Shown: positions 1 through 7,200 of the stretch, piece by piece
Numbering within the stretch: the first letter of the stretch is position 1
Layout of the letters: every line of letters starts with the position of its first letter
Assembly: GCA_005879655.1 (NCBI GenBank)
Contig: VBJK01000147.1
Span: forward strand, 1-12,435
Length of the DNA: 12,435 nucleotides
Direction: 5' to 3'
Source: Chloroflexota bacterium
Lineage (GTDB): Bacteria; Chloroflexota; Ktedonobacteria; Ktedonobacterales; Ktedonobacteraceae
The notes under the pieces: model-generated
What the model was told of the DNA's origin: nothing
What the model saw: only the letters and a program-made list of their open reading frames with translations
Database searches by the model: none
Program-made: the position numbers and the translations under genes

Positions 1-422
1 CTTTCTCTGGTATGGATGAAGAGCATATTGGCCGTCTGAATACTGATCCGCTCAATGTGCGGGCCAAGCAATATGACATCATCTGCAATGGTTATGAGGT
101 CGGCGGTGGTAGTGTCCGTATCAACGTTGCCGCATTGCAACACAAAGTCTTCTCACTCATGAATATGAGCAACGAGCAGATTCATGAGCAATTTGGGCAT
201 ATGCTAGAGGCTTTTGAGTACGGTGCGCCACCTCACGGTGGTATCGCGTTAGGTCTTGATCGTCTAGTCATGCTCTTTGCAGACGAAGAGAATATTCGCG
301 AAGTTATTGCATTTCCTAAGACGCAAAGCGCCACGGATCTGTTGCTGGGTGCGCCTGCTCCAGTCGATGACAAACAATTGCGCGAGTTGCATTTACAGAT
401 CAGGCCAGAAGAGAAACGGTAA
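1..422 (+). CDS. aspS: Aspartyl-tRNA synthetase, C-terminal part (5' end outside window)
   Basis: This is the 3' end of a cytoplasmic class II aminoacyl-tRNA synthetase that charges tRNA-Asp (or tRNA-Asp and tRNA-Asn in non-discriminating forms) with aspartate. The reading frame is open from base 3 and stops with TAA at 420-422, so about 139 residues are visible. Recognisable AspRS sequence includes [32 protein letters not shown] (class II motif 3, with its ATP-binding Arg at 261-263) and [13 protein letters not shown]. Asn-tRNA synthetase lacks this combination and usually has a GFGLGFER-type motif 3. The N-terminal anticodon-binding domain, motifs 1 and 2 and the bacterial insertion domain lie upstream. 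The Met codon at 12 is internal and is not a start. Whether the enzyme is discriminating cannot be judged from this fragment. Confidence 0.95.
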   Translation, partial: FSGMDEEHIGRLNTDPLNVRAKQYDIICNGYEVGGGSVRINVAALQHKVFSLMNMSNEQIHEQFGHMLEAFEYGAPPHGGIALGLDRLVMLFADEENIREVIAFPKTQSATDLLLGAPAPVDDKQLRELHLQIRPEEKR

Positions 423-441
423 ACTTCGTAAGCACAATTTT

Positions 442-497
442 AGCACGAGAGCCAAAAAGCTTTTTGATGTGTCAAAGAGCTTTTTGGCTCTCGTGCT
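442..497 (+). terminator. Long hairpin after aspS, probable terminator
   Basis: A perfect 20-bp inverted repeat has arms at 442-461 and 478-497. The 16-nt spacer pairs further (TTTTGA with TCAAAG, one G-U), which leaves a TGTG tetraloop, so the fold is about 26 bp in total. It starts 20 nt after the aspS stop. No T-run follows the stem, although the 3' arm contains TTTTT. It may end transcription, protect the 3' end of the mRNA, or work in both directions. Structure is certain; function is inferred. Confidence 0.65.
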
Positions 498-537
498 GCA
501 TGGGATCGGCTCTGAGCAAGGTACAAAGACAATACAT

Positions 538-566
538 TTGGTTATATTTCTTGGCTCATGTATACT
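538..566 (+). promoter_or_regulatory. Candidate sigma-70-type promoter for the ArsR gene
   Basis: A TTGGTT -35-like hexamer (538-543) and a TATACT -10 hexamer (561-566) are separated by 17 nt. The predicted transcript would start near 573, about 65 nt before the chosen ATG. The site lies between the aspS hairpin and the regulator gene, where a promoter is expected. It is predicted from the motif only. Confidence 0.5.
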
Positions 567-569
567 AGA

Positions 570-588
570 AGTAGGTTAAGCCCCTACT
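570..588 (+). promoter_or_regulatory. Possible operator for the ArsR-type repressor
   Basis: The inverted repeat AGTAGG-N7-CCTACT covers the predicted transcription start of the regulator gene. ArsR-family repressors usually bind short dyads over their own promoter, so autoregulation is plausible. The arms are only 6 bp, so this is suggestive only. Confidence 0.3.
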
Positions 589-637
589 CAATTGTAGATT
601 TGACATCCGGTTGGGAGGATGGAAGGAGAGAAGATAC

Positions 638-1060
638 ATGACATCTATGAATCAGGGAAGCTCTAATCGCGTTGCATCAGCAACAGCAAGTTCAGTAAAT
701 GCAAACAATACGTTGCATCGGCAGACTGCTCCACTGAGTAATGCGCCGATTGGTCTTTCCCCGAAGTTCGTACCAACACTGAGTGAGGACGATGCAGTTA
801 CTCAAGCACGCTTGCTCAAGGCATTGGCTGATCCAACGCGCTTGCGTATATTGAGCTTGCTCAGTCGGCACGAAGGCGAAGTATGTGTATTTGAGATTGT
901 AGAGAGCTTTACACTAGAGCAACCGACAATCTCGCACCATCTGCGCATTTTACGCGACGCTGGTCTGGTTGACTGTCGTAAAAAAGGTCTTTGGGCCTAC
1001 TACTATGTGCGTAGAGAAGCTTTGGGTCGCGCACGCGATGTAATCGAGGGCCTGGCCTGA
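638..1060 (+). CDS. ArsR/SmtB-family winged-helix transcriptional regulator
   Basis: This 140-residue protein is a probable dimeric DNA-binding repressor. Residues 1-45 are Ser/Asn/Ala-rich and look disordered. The ArsR fold follows: ALADPTRLRILSLL, a helix with EVCVFEI, the recognition helix around QPTISHHLRILRDAGLV, and a wing region KKGLWAYYYV. The helix that carries the Cys-x-Cys metal site in classic ArsR proteins (ELCVCDL) keeps one Cys (C83), but the second position is Phe (F85). Another Cys, C113, follows the recognition helix. The sensed signal may therefore differ from arsenite. The ATG at 638 is preceded by AAGGAG (623-628) at a 9-nt gap; an upstream in-frame TTG at 611 has no such site. 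No resistance or transport gene adjoins it, so its targets are unknown. Confidence 0.88.
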   Translation: MTSMNQGSSNRVASATASSVNANNTLHRQTAPLSNAPIGLSPKFVPTLSEDDAVTQARLLKALADPTRLRILSLLSRHEGEVCVFEIVESFTLEQPTISHHLRILRDAGLVDCRKKGLWAYYYVRREALGRARDVIEGLA

Positions 1061-1148
1061 CTATTGGAAGGCATATTCTCTTTTTAGCACGGTCTAGGTC
1101 AGTAGGGTCAGGAAGAGACCAATTTTACCAGGCAAGCCAGCTGGGTTT

Positions 1149-1220
1149 AGCCGTTCCCATACAAAACGGCTCCCCATAAAGGGGATACGGCCATTCTTCC
1201 CTCCCGTCTTCGTTTATGGG
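1149..1220 (+). other. Gene-free interval with overlapping inverted repeats
   Basis: Between the ArsR stop and the tRNA promoter there is no credible gene. Several complementary segments are present. AGCCGTT/AACGGCT (1149-1155 with 1165-1171) and TCCCC/GGGGA (1171-1175 with 1181-1185) form two tandem hairpins. CCCATAAA/TTTATGGG (1173-1180 with 1213-1220) and GCCGT/ACGGC (1150-1154 with 1187-1191) would compete with them. A weak GGTCT...AGACC stem followed by AATTTT (1091-1126) may end the ArsR transcript. The interval could be a 3' UTR structure or a small RNA; no known family is recognised. Confidence 0.4.
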
Positions 1221-1276
1221 ATGGGTTTAAAGACAAGGGATTTTACGAATTTCCTGGTGAAAACTCTATTACCCTC

Positions 1277-1303
1277 TTGACAAGTCGCGGGAGATGATAT
1301 AAT
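1277..1303 (+). promoter_or_regulatory. Promoter of the tRNA-Arg gene
   Basis: A consensus TTGACA (1277-1282) is followed by TATAAT (1298-1303) with a 15-nt spacer; shifting the -10 to TAATAT at 1300 gives 17 nt. It precedes the tRNA by about 43 nt. The short pre-tRNA leader can fold, with AAGGG at 1316-1320 pairing with CCCTT at 1336-1340 and an inner GTA/TAC. This is a strong housekeeping-type promoter, as expected for a stable RNA. Confidence 0.75.
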
Positions 1304-1346
1304 ATACACCGTGTCAAGGGAACGTATGCGTACAGCCCTTTACCGT

Positions 1347-1419
1347 GTTGGTGTAGCTCAGTGGATAGAGCGTCTCCCTGCGGAGGAGAAGGCCGGAGGT
1401 TCGAGCCCTCTCACCAACG
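1347..1419 (+). tRNA. tRNA-Arg, anticodon GCG
   Basis: A full cloverleaf can be drawn by eye. The acceptor stem is GTTGGTG (1347-1353) with CACCAAC (1412-1418). The D stem is GCTC/GAGC (1356-1359 with 1368-1371). The anticodon stem is TCTCC/GGAGA (1373-1377 with 1385-1389) around the loop CTGCGGA, which puts GCG at 1380-1382. The variable loop has 5 nt. The T stem is GGAGG/CCTCT around TTCGAGC, and the discriminator is G1419. The Arg identity is supported by C35 and by A20 in the D-loop (GTGGATA), both known ArgRS recognition elements. The bases after the discriminator are CCCA, so CCA is probably added after transcription. Anticodon G34 is unusual: bacteria normally read CGU/CGC/CGA with an inosine-modified ACG tRNA. 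Confidence 0.93.
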
Positions 1420-1425
1420 CCCACG

Positions 1426-1478
1426 AAACGAGGTAGCAAGCTTTCTTATGAAATGGCTTCCTACCTCGTTTTATTTTT
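1426..1478 (+). terminator. Intrinsic terminator of the tRNA-Arg gene
   Basis: AAACGAGGTAG (1426-1436) pairs with CTACCTCGTTT (1461-1471). Inner pairing AAGC/GCTT and TTTC/GAAA closes on a TTAT loop. The stem runs directly into TTTTATTTTT, the expected U-tract. It begins 7 nt after the tRNA. Confidence 0.9.
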
Positions 1479-1516
1479 ACTCTCTCTCCTTTTCTCAACC
1501 TCCTCATCTCTTTAGA

Positions 1517-1554
1517 AAGGACTTCCCCCCTTATTTGCTAGGACACAAGTCCTT
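1517..1554 (+). promoter_or_regulatory. Inverted repeat in the clpC upstream region
   Basis: AAGGACTT (1517-1524) and AAGTCCTT (1547-1554) are perfect inverted copies with a 22-nt spacer. The right copy can instead form a tight local hairpin, AGGAC-ACAA-GTCCT (1540-1553). The dyad lies about 75 nt before the clpC start and could be a repressor site or a structured leader. I see no CIRCE element and no CtsR-like repeat between the tRNA terminator and clpC, and no convincing -35/-10 pair. Confidence 0.35.
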
Positions 1555-1630
1555 CTCCCCTGCACAATACATAGTCTTGCCCGATAGCTATGTTGTACAA
1601 GTGGTAGTGCTATAAGCGAAGGAGCAGGCC

Positions 1631-4189
1631 ATGAATCGACCTGGCAATTATGACAAAGATGTACAACAGGCGCTGGAGTTTGCCCGCGAGGAGGCTAGAC
1701 GCTTGCGACATCGTTTAATTAGTACTGAACACCTTCTGCTAGGACTGCTCAAGCTCAATAACCCATTGGTAGAAGGTTTGTTGGCATCTCTGCATACCAG
1801 CACCGGACGGATACGGCAAGCCCTAGATTTTGTCATCGGGCGAGGCAACAAGGCTATTTTGAGTAGTCCAATATTCGGCGCGCCGGCGCGCATCACTTTG
1901 CAGAGGGCAGAAGAGGAAGCAGTTAGAGCGAGAGCAGAGCTAGTCGGCGCGCAACATCTCTTTCTGGCAATTCTGCACGAGAAAGATGGTATCGCAGTAG
2001 GCATCCTTGAGAGTTTTGATGTATCGATCGACAGTGTCCGCCAGAAGTTAGAGGCGTTGCTAGAGGAGGATTATCATCATTTGCAATTAGCAGTGCGTTA
2101 TCAGGTATTGTATGAGAAAACACCAACTTTGAATCTCGTGAGTCGCGACCTCACTATTGCAGCATTGCATAACGAGATCGATCCAATGATTGGCCGCGAG
2201 GCCGAATTAGAGCGCACTATGCAAATTCTGGCTCGCCGCTCCAAGAACAACCCTGTGTTGCTTGGCCCTGCTGGCGTGGGGAAAACCGCTATTGCGGAAG
2301 GATTGGCGCTACGTATTGTCAATGATCAAGTTCCTGAACATTTACAGCATTGCCGCATTGTCGCTCTAGACGTGGGACTGCTTACCGTGGGCACAAAATT
2401 TCGTGGTGATTTTGAAGAACGCTTAAAACTCATTATGCATGAGATTGTCACCAATCAATGCATTATCGTTTTTATTGATGAACTACAGGCTTTTGTGCAT
2501 ACTGGCGTGGCTGAGGGATCGGTGGATGCATCCAATCTCTTGAAACCAATGTTGGCGCGCGGCGAGTTCCGCTGTATCGGTGCGACGACATTAGAGGGCT
2601 ATCGCAAGGCCATTGAGCAGGACCCAGCGTTGGAGCGCCGTTTTCAGCCAATCTCTATAGCAGAGACCAACTTTAGCGAGACGCTCACCATCTTACGTGG
2701 CCTACAATCTCGCTACGAGAGCTTCCATCGCGTAAAGATTAGCGAGGAAGCGCTAATAGCAGCTGTACAAATGTCCATGCGCTATATTCAGGGACGCTCC
2801 CTCCCTGATAAAGCGCTGGATCTCATAGATGAAGCGGCCTCGCGGCTCTGTGTACGCAACTCAATTGCTCCCCAAGAGGTCGTGCATATACGTGAGAAAA
2901 TGGTGAAGGTACAGCGAGAAAAAGAGCATGCCATTATACAGCATGATTTTCCTCGCGCATCACAATTACTCAAATATGAGAGGCAACTGCTGCAAGAACT
3001 ATGGCAGGCCGAATATGCCTGGCATAAGAGTAATCGCGAGCATCCAGTCGTAAACGGCCAACATATTGCTGAGATAGTAATGATGCAGACAGGAATACCT
3101 GTTGTGCAGACTACTGAGCAGGAGTCACGCCGTCTTTTCCAGCTGGAACGCGAGCTACATAAACGTGTTATTGGGCAGACGGAAGCCATACAAACGGTTG
3201 CCAGCGCTGTACGACGGTCTCGCACTGGCCTGCGCGATCATCGCCGTCCTGTCGGATCATTTCTCTTTGTAGGACCAACAGGTGTAGGCAAGACTGAGTT
3301 GGCGCGTGTCCTCGCTGAAACGCTGTTTGGTAACGAAATGGCCATGCTCAAGCTCGATATGTCAGAATTTATAGACAGTCATACGACTTCGCGCCTGATC
3401 GGCACTCCCCCAGGATATATCGGTTACGATCAAGCTGGCCAATTGACTGAAGCTGTACGCCGCCGTCCGTATAGTATTGTACTCTTCGATGAAATCGAGA
3501 AAGCTCACCCAAAAGTTCTTGACTTACTCTTGCAGATCCTAGAAGATGGCTGTCTCTCCGACGCACGTGGTCAAAGCGTTGATTTTAAAAGTACGATTAT
3601 TATTATTACTTCCAACATTGGGACCGTGTACCATAGCACTGGTTCGATGAAGTTCGCCATCAAGTGCCGCAACGAAGAGAAATCCGGTCATCATATGCAG
3701 ATGCATGATCGTGTTTTAGCTGCAATAAATACTATCTTCCAGCCAGAATTATTAAATCGTATTGATGACATTGTGCTCTTTCATGCCTTAGAGCAAGAAC
3801 ATCTTTATGCTATTGTTGATCTGATGATCAAACAGATACAACAACGCTTGGCTCAGCAATCTATTACGTTAAAGGTAAGCGATGCCGTGTATCACATGCT
3901 TGTGCAGTGTGGATATGATCCTACGTTCGGCGCACGCTCCTTACGGCGTACCATACAGCACATGTTGGAAGATATGTTGGCTGATGCAATATTGCAAGGG
4001 AAGCTCTTGCTTGGCGATGAGGCACTGGTTGACATAGAGAATGCGACTGGCAATACGCTCAAAATACAAATACTTACTGCCGAGCAAAGTTCTGAACAGC
4101 GAGAAGGAATGTCTGATTTAGCGCATAATCGCTTGACTGCTTGTATCAATTATCCTTCCTCCACAGGGATGGTAACGAGCAGATTCTGA
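1631..4189 (+). CDS. clpC: ClpC-type AAA+ unfoldase (Hsp100 family)
   Basis: This 852-residue protein is a hexameric ATP-driven protein unfoldase of the cytoplasm, usually partnered with ClpP. Residues 1-150 hold two Clp N repeats. The first AAA+ domain has Walker A GPAGVGKT (212-219), Walker B FIDE (281-284) and ALERRFQPI. A short middle domain (about 418-475) is of the ClpC type, shorter than that of ClpB. The second AAA+ domain has GPTGVGKT (548-555), FDEIEKAHP (from 619), pore loop GYIGY, LNRID (Arg 710) and sensor-2 FGAR (Arg 769). AAGGAG at 1619-1624 fixes the start. Three oddities are visible: the ClpP-docking tripeptide, VGF in Bacillus ClpC, aligns with MKF (673-675); the first-ring pore-loop Tyr is Phe257; and about 50 residues follow the usual C-terminus. 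It appears monocistronic or reads into the membrane cluster. Confidence 0.93.
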   Translation: MNRPGNYDKDVQQALEFAREEARRLRHRLISTEHLLLGLLKLNNPLVEGLLASLHTSTGRIRQALDFVIGRGNKAILSSPIFGAPARITLQRAEEEAVRARAELVGAQHLFLAILHEKDGIAVGILESFDVSIDSVRQKLEALLEEDYHHLQLAVRYQVLYEKTPTLNLVSRDLTIAALHNEIDPMIGREAELERTMQILARRSKNNPVLLGPAGVGKTAIAEGLALRIVNDQVPEHLQHCRIVALDVGLLTVGTKFRGDFEERLKLIMHEIVTNQCIIVFIDELQAFVHTGVAEGSVDASNLLKPMLARGEFRCIGATTLEGYRKAIEQDPALERRFQPISIAETNFSETLTILRGLQSRYESFHRVKISEEALIAAVQMSMRYIQGRSLPDKALDLIDEAASRLCVRNSIAPQEVVHIREKMVKVQREKEHAIIQHDFPRASQLLKYERQLLQELWQAEYAWHKSNREHPVVNGQHIAEIVMMQTGIPVVQTTEQESRRLFQLERELHKRVIGQTEAIQTVASAVRRSRTGLRDHRRPVGSFLFVGPTGVGKTELARVLAETLFGNEMAMLKLDMSEFIDSHTTSRLIGTPPGYIGYDQAGQLTEAVRRRPYSIVLFDEIEKAHPKVLDLLLQILEDGCLSDARGQSVDFKSTIIIITSNIGTVYHSTGSMKFAIKCRNEEKSGHHMQMHDRVLAAINTIFQPELLNRIDDIVLFHALEQEHLYAIVDLMIKQIQQRLAQQSITLKVSDAVYHMLVQCGYDPTFGARSLRRTIQHMLEDMLADAILQGKLLLGDEALVDIENATGNTLKIQILTAEQSSEQREGMSDLAHNRLTACINYPSSTGMVTSRF

Positions 4190-4228
4190 ATGAGTAGCGC
4201 ATCTGACCTGTTTGATCTCAGTCACCAC

Positions 4229-4286
4229 CATTTTCTCCACTTGCCAAGCAGTTCTACTGATGGTAGTATGCCTGTGGAGGAAAATG
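4229..4286 (+). promoter_or_regulatory. Possible promoter and RBS-masking hairpin before the fusion gene
   Basis: CATTTTCTCCAC (4229-4240) is complementary, apart from one bulged base, to GTGGAGGAAAATG (4274-4286), which contains the GGAGG ribosome site (4276-4280) of the next gene. A second strand inside the end of clpC, TTCCTCCACAGG (4156-4167), pairs perfectly over 12 nt with 4271-4282. A promoter-like pair, TTGCCA (4241-4246) and TAGTAT (4264-4269) with a 17-nt spacer, lies between the arms. Transcripts from it would lack the masking strand. All pairings are seen; control is inferred. Confidence 0.4.
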
Positions 4287-4292
4287 TGAAGA

Positions 4293-7200
4293 ATGCGCAC
4301 AAAGCTCGTTATTCGTTGGCGTCCCCTCGCTCTCCTGATTTTGGGGATTGTAGGGCTTGTTCTGCGTCTATATGGCCTGAGTTGGGATCAAGGCAATAGT
4401 TTCCATCCTGATGAACGGCAGATTATGTTCCATGTCACCGTCCTATCTTGGCCAACGAGCTGGCCACAATTTCTGGATGCGCAAAACTCGCCGCTCAATC
4501 CGCATTTCTTTGCATATGGCTCTTTCCCGCTCTACCTGCTGGCAACCCTCGGCAATTTGCTAATACATTTCTCTCCGTCTCTCGGCTCGTTTGAGAATAT
4601 GACCCTGCTTGGTCGCGTCGTATCGGCTGTTTTTGATAGTGGTACTATTGTACTAACCGGCTGGATGGGGTTACTGTTAACACCCGATGAGCAACCTGGA
4701 CGCCCTATGGCGTGGAATGTTGCCTTGTTAGCGGCAGCATTAACGGCTTTTGTGCCATTGCAATTGCAGCTTGCCCATTTCTACGCAGTTGATTCAATGC
4801 TGCTTTTCTTTGTGGTGCTTACCCTGGTGTCTTGCCTGGTACTGATCAGTACACGCAAGGTGTGGCTCTGGTCCTGCATTGTGGGCGTAAGCTACGGTCT
4901 GGCCATGGCGACCAAGTTTAGCGCTGCACCATTGGCGGTCCCTATCTGTGTGGCTCTCCTCTTACGCTGGTACCGTGACCGTAAGGGCTTTGTTGCGCTG
5001 GAAACGTTGCTGCTAGCGGCGATTGTTACTGTTGTGAGCTTTGTAGTTGCAGAACCTTATGCTCTACTAGATCGGCAAAACTTTATTACGCAGGTGGCTG
5101 ATCAAGGAAGCTTAGCCCGTGGCTCGCTAGACTTACCCTATGTGCGGCAATTTGCGGGTACTATCCCATACGTATACGAGGCACAGAACCTGTTCTTATG
5201 GGGACTAGGAGCTATGCTAGGACTGGCGGCTCTGCTCGGTTGTCTCTGGATATGCTGGCGTATCTGGCGACGTGAGGCTGCTTTATGGTTGGTGCCACTC
5301 TCATGGATAGTCGTCTATGGAGGCATTGCTGGTAGCTTCTATGTCAAATTTATGCGCTATATGCTGCCACTTTACCCGCTCTTCACGTTAATGGCGGCCC
5401 TGTTCATTGTATCAATGGTGAGCCGTGAGTGGCGCATAGATCATAGCCCTATTACACTTCTACGGAGAAGTGCAACATTGTTACGTTACGCGCTGGTGAC
5501 ACTGGTGTTAGGAGGGACAATCTTTCAAGGGTTAGCGTTATTGAATATTTACAGCCAACCTAACACGCGCGTTGAAGCTTCGCGCTGGATCTACAGCCAT
5601 ATCAAGCCAGGTAGCATACTGACCTACGAGCAGTGGGATGATGCTCTCCCGGTTGCAGTGGCTAATCATTCTCAGACTGACTATAGGCAATTCTCATTTG
5701 CGAGCGCAAAAGGTACCGCTGTGATGGGACTGGACCTGTACGGTGATGATACACCTGACAAGGCTCAGATGCTGGCCAATGCGTTGCCACAAATTGACGC
5801 TATTACGATGCCAACGGATCGGTTAGATAAGTCTATTCCTCGCTTGCCGTCTCGTTATCCTCTGACAATCCACTACTACCAGTTGCTCTTTAGTGGACAA
5901 TTAGGCTTTCATTTGGCTGCTCAGTTTGAGAACCATCCACATCTGCTGGGCATAACACTCGACGATAGTAACGCTGATGAGAGCTACTCGGTCTTTGATC
6001 ATCCAACGGCCCGTATCTTTGTGCGCGATAATCCATATCCTTATACAGCTACTCAACTCTATCAAAAGTTGATGCAGGGTGTTCAATTACCGCCATCAGG
6101 TACCGCTCTCGCTGGTACCCAACGTTCTTTACTCCTGAGTCCTCAACAAATAGATGAGAATCAGCAAGCTCCGCCTTTTGCCAGCCAGTTTCCCACAGAT
6201 AGTCTCGCTAATACCGCCCCTGTATTATGCTGGTGGTTGGTGCTGACACTGCTGGGAGTACTCACCTATCCCCTCCTCTTTACGCCATTTCGTCCATTAG
6301 CGGATCGAGGCTATATTTTTAGCAAATTGTTTGGTTTACTCTTCCTGGCGTATTTTGCATGGCTCTTGGCGGCAACACATGTATTGGCATTGAGCCAGTT
6401 CTCAATTGAAGTAGTACTAGCCTGCTTGGCTATTGCTGGTGCTACTGCTTTTTTTTTCCAACGCATCGCTCTTATGGATTTCTTGCGCCAGCATTGGCGT
6501 CGTCTGCTCTGCTATGAAGGAATATTCACTCTGGCCTTTTTTCTCTTCGTCGCTATCCGTTCCTTCAATCCAGACCTCTGGCAGATCTATCGTGGTGGCG
6601 AGAAGCCCATGGAGCTGGCTATTTTCAATGCCGTATTACGTAGCCCTTACATGCCTCCGCTCGATCCCTGGTTTGCGGGCGGCTATATTAACTATTACTA
6701 CTATGGCTATGTCATCATTGGTGTGCTCACGAAATTAACTGGTATCATCCCCACGGTGGCTTTTAATCTGGCCATTCCTACCCTGTTTGCCCTGACTTTG
6801 ACGGGCGCAATGGTCATCGTGTATAGCTTTACCAGCAACATGCTAGTAGCTTTTCTTGCTAGATATTTTACGGCTTTGATCAGTAACTTTCATGTCCTCA
6901 TCCAATTGCGTGGACAACTGCTAGCCTCGTTAGCTCATAAAGCAGTATCACCCTTCGATTTCTGGCAGAGTAGTCGCATCATTCCTTTCACGATCAATGA
7001 ATTTCCATTCTGGAGCTTTCTGTTTGCTGATGTACATCCGCATGTGATTGATATGCCCATTGGCGTCTGTATGTTGGGCCTGCTTGCGGCATGTCTGCTC
7101 TCTCATCAGCAACCAGACTCGGCGAGCGCGGCAAAACGCTTGCGCAGAGAACAAGTTTGGCGTTACGGGCTGGTGGCTTTTGTCTTCGGTACGATTGCCT

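Noticed and set aside
277..579. Open frame overlapping the end of aspS
   Set aside because: It is an out-of-frame shadow of aspS that continues through the hairpin, with no ribosome site or recognisable domain.
611..637. Upstream TTG start for the ArsR-type gene
   Set aside because: It would add nine residues encoded by the ribosome-site region itself. The ATG at 638 has a well-placed AAGGAG.
1361..1615. Open frame running from inside the tRNA-Arg gene
   Set aside because: It begins within the tRNA and crosses its terminator, and its product is not protein-like.
2788..3225. Antisense open frames within clpC
   Set aside because: They are Ser/Arg/Cys-rich shadows of a well-conserved coding strand, without ribosome sites or homology.
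4190..4399. Open frame starting directly after the clpC stop (TGAATG)
   Set aside because: It has no ribosome site, low-complexity composition and no family resemblance, and it overlaps the start of the fusion gene by about 107 nt. The overlapping frame is clearly the real gene.
6448..6457. Run of nine T in the fusion gene as a phase-variation or slippage site
   Set aside because: It encodes Phe-Phe-Phe within a membrane helix, where T-rich codons are expected. Nine bases with no alternative downstream frame is weak evidence.
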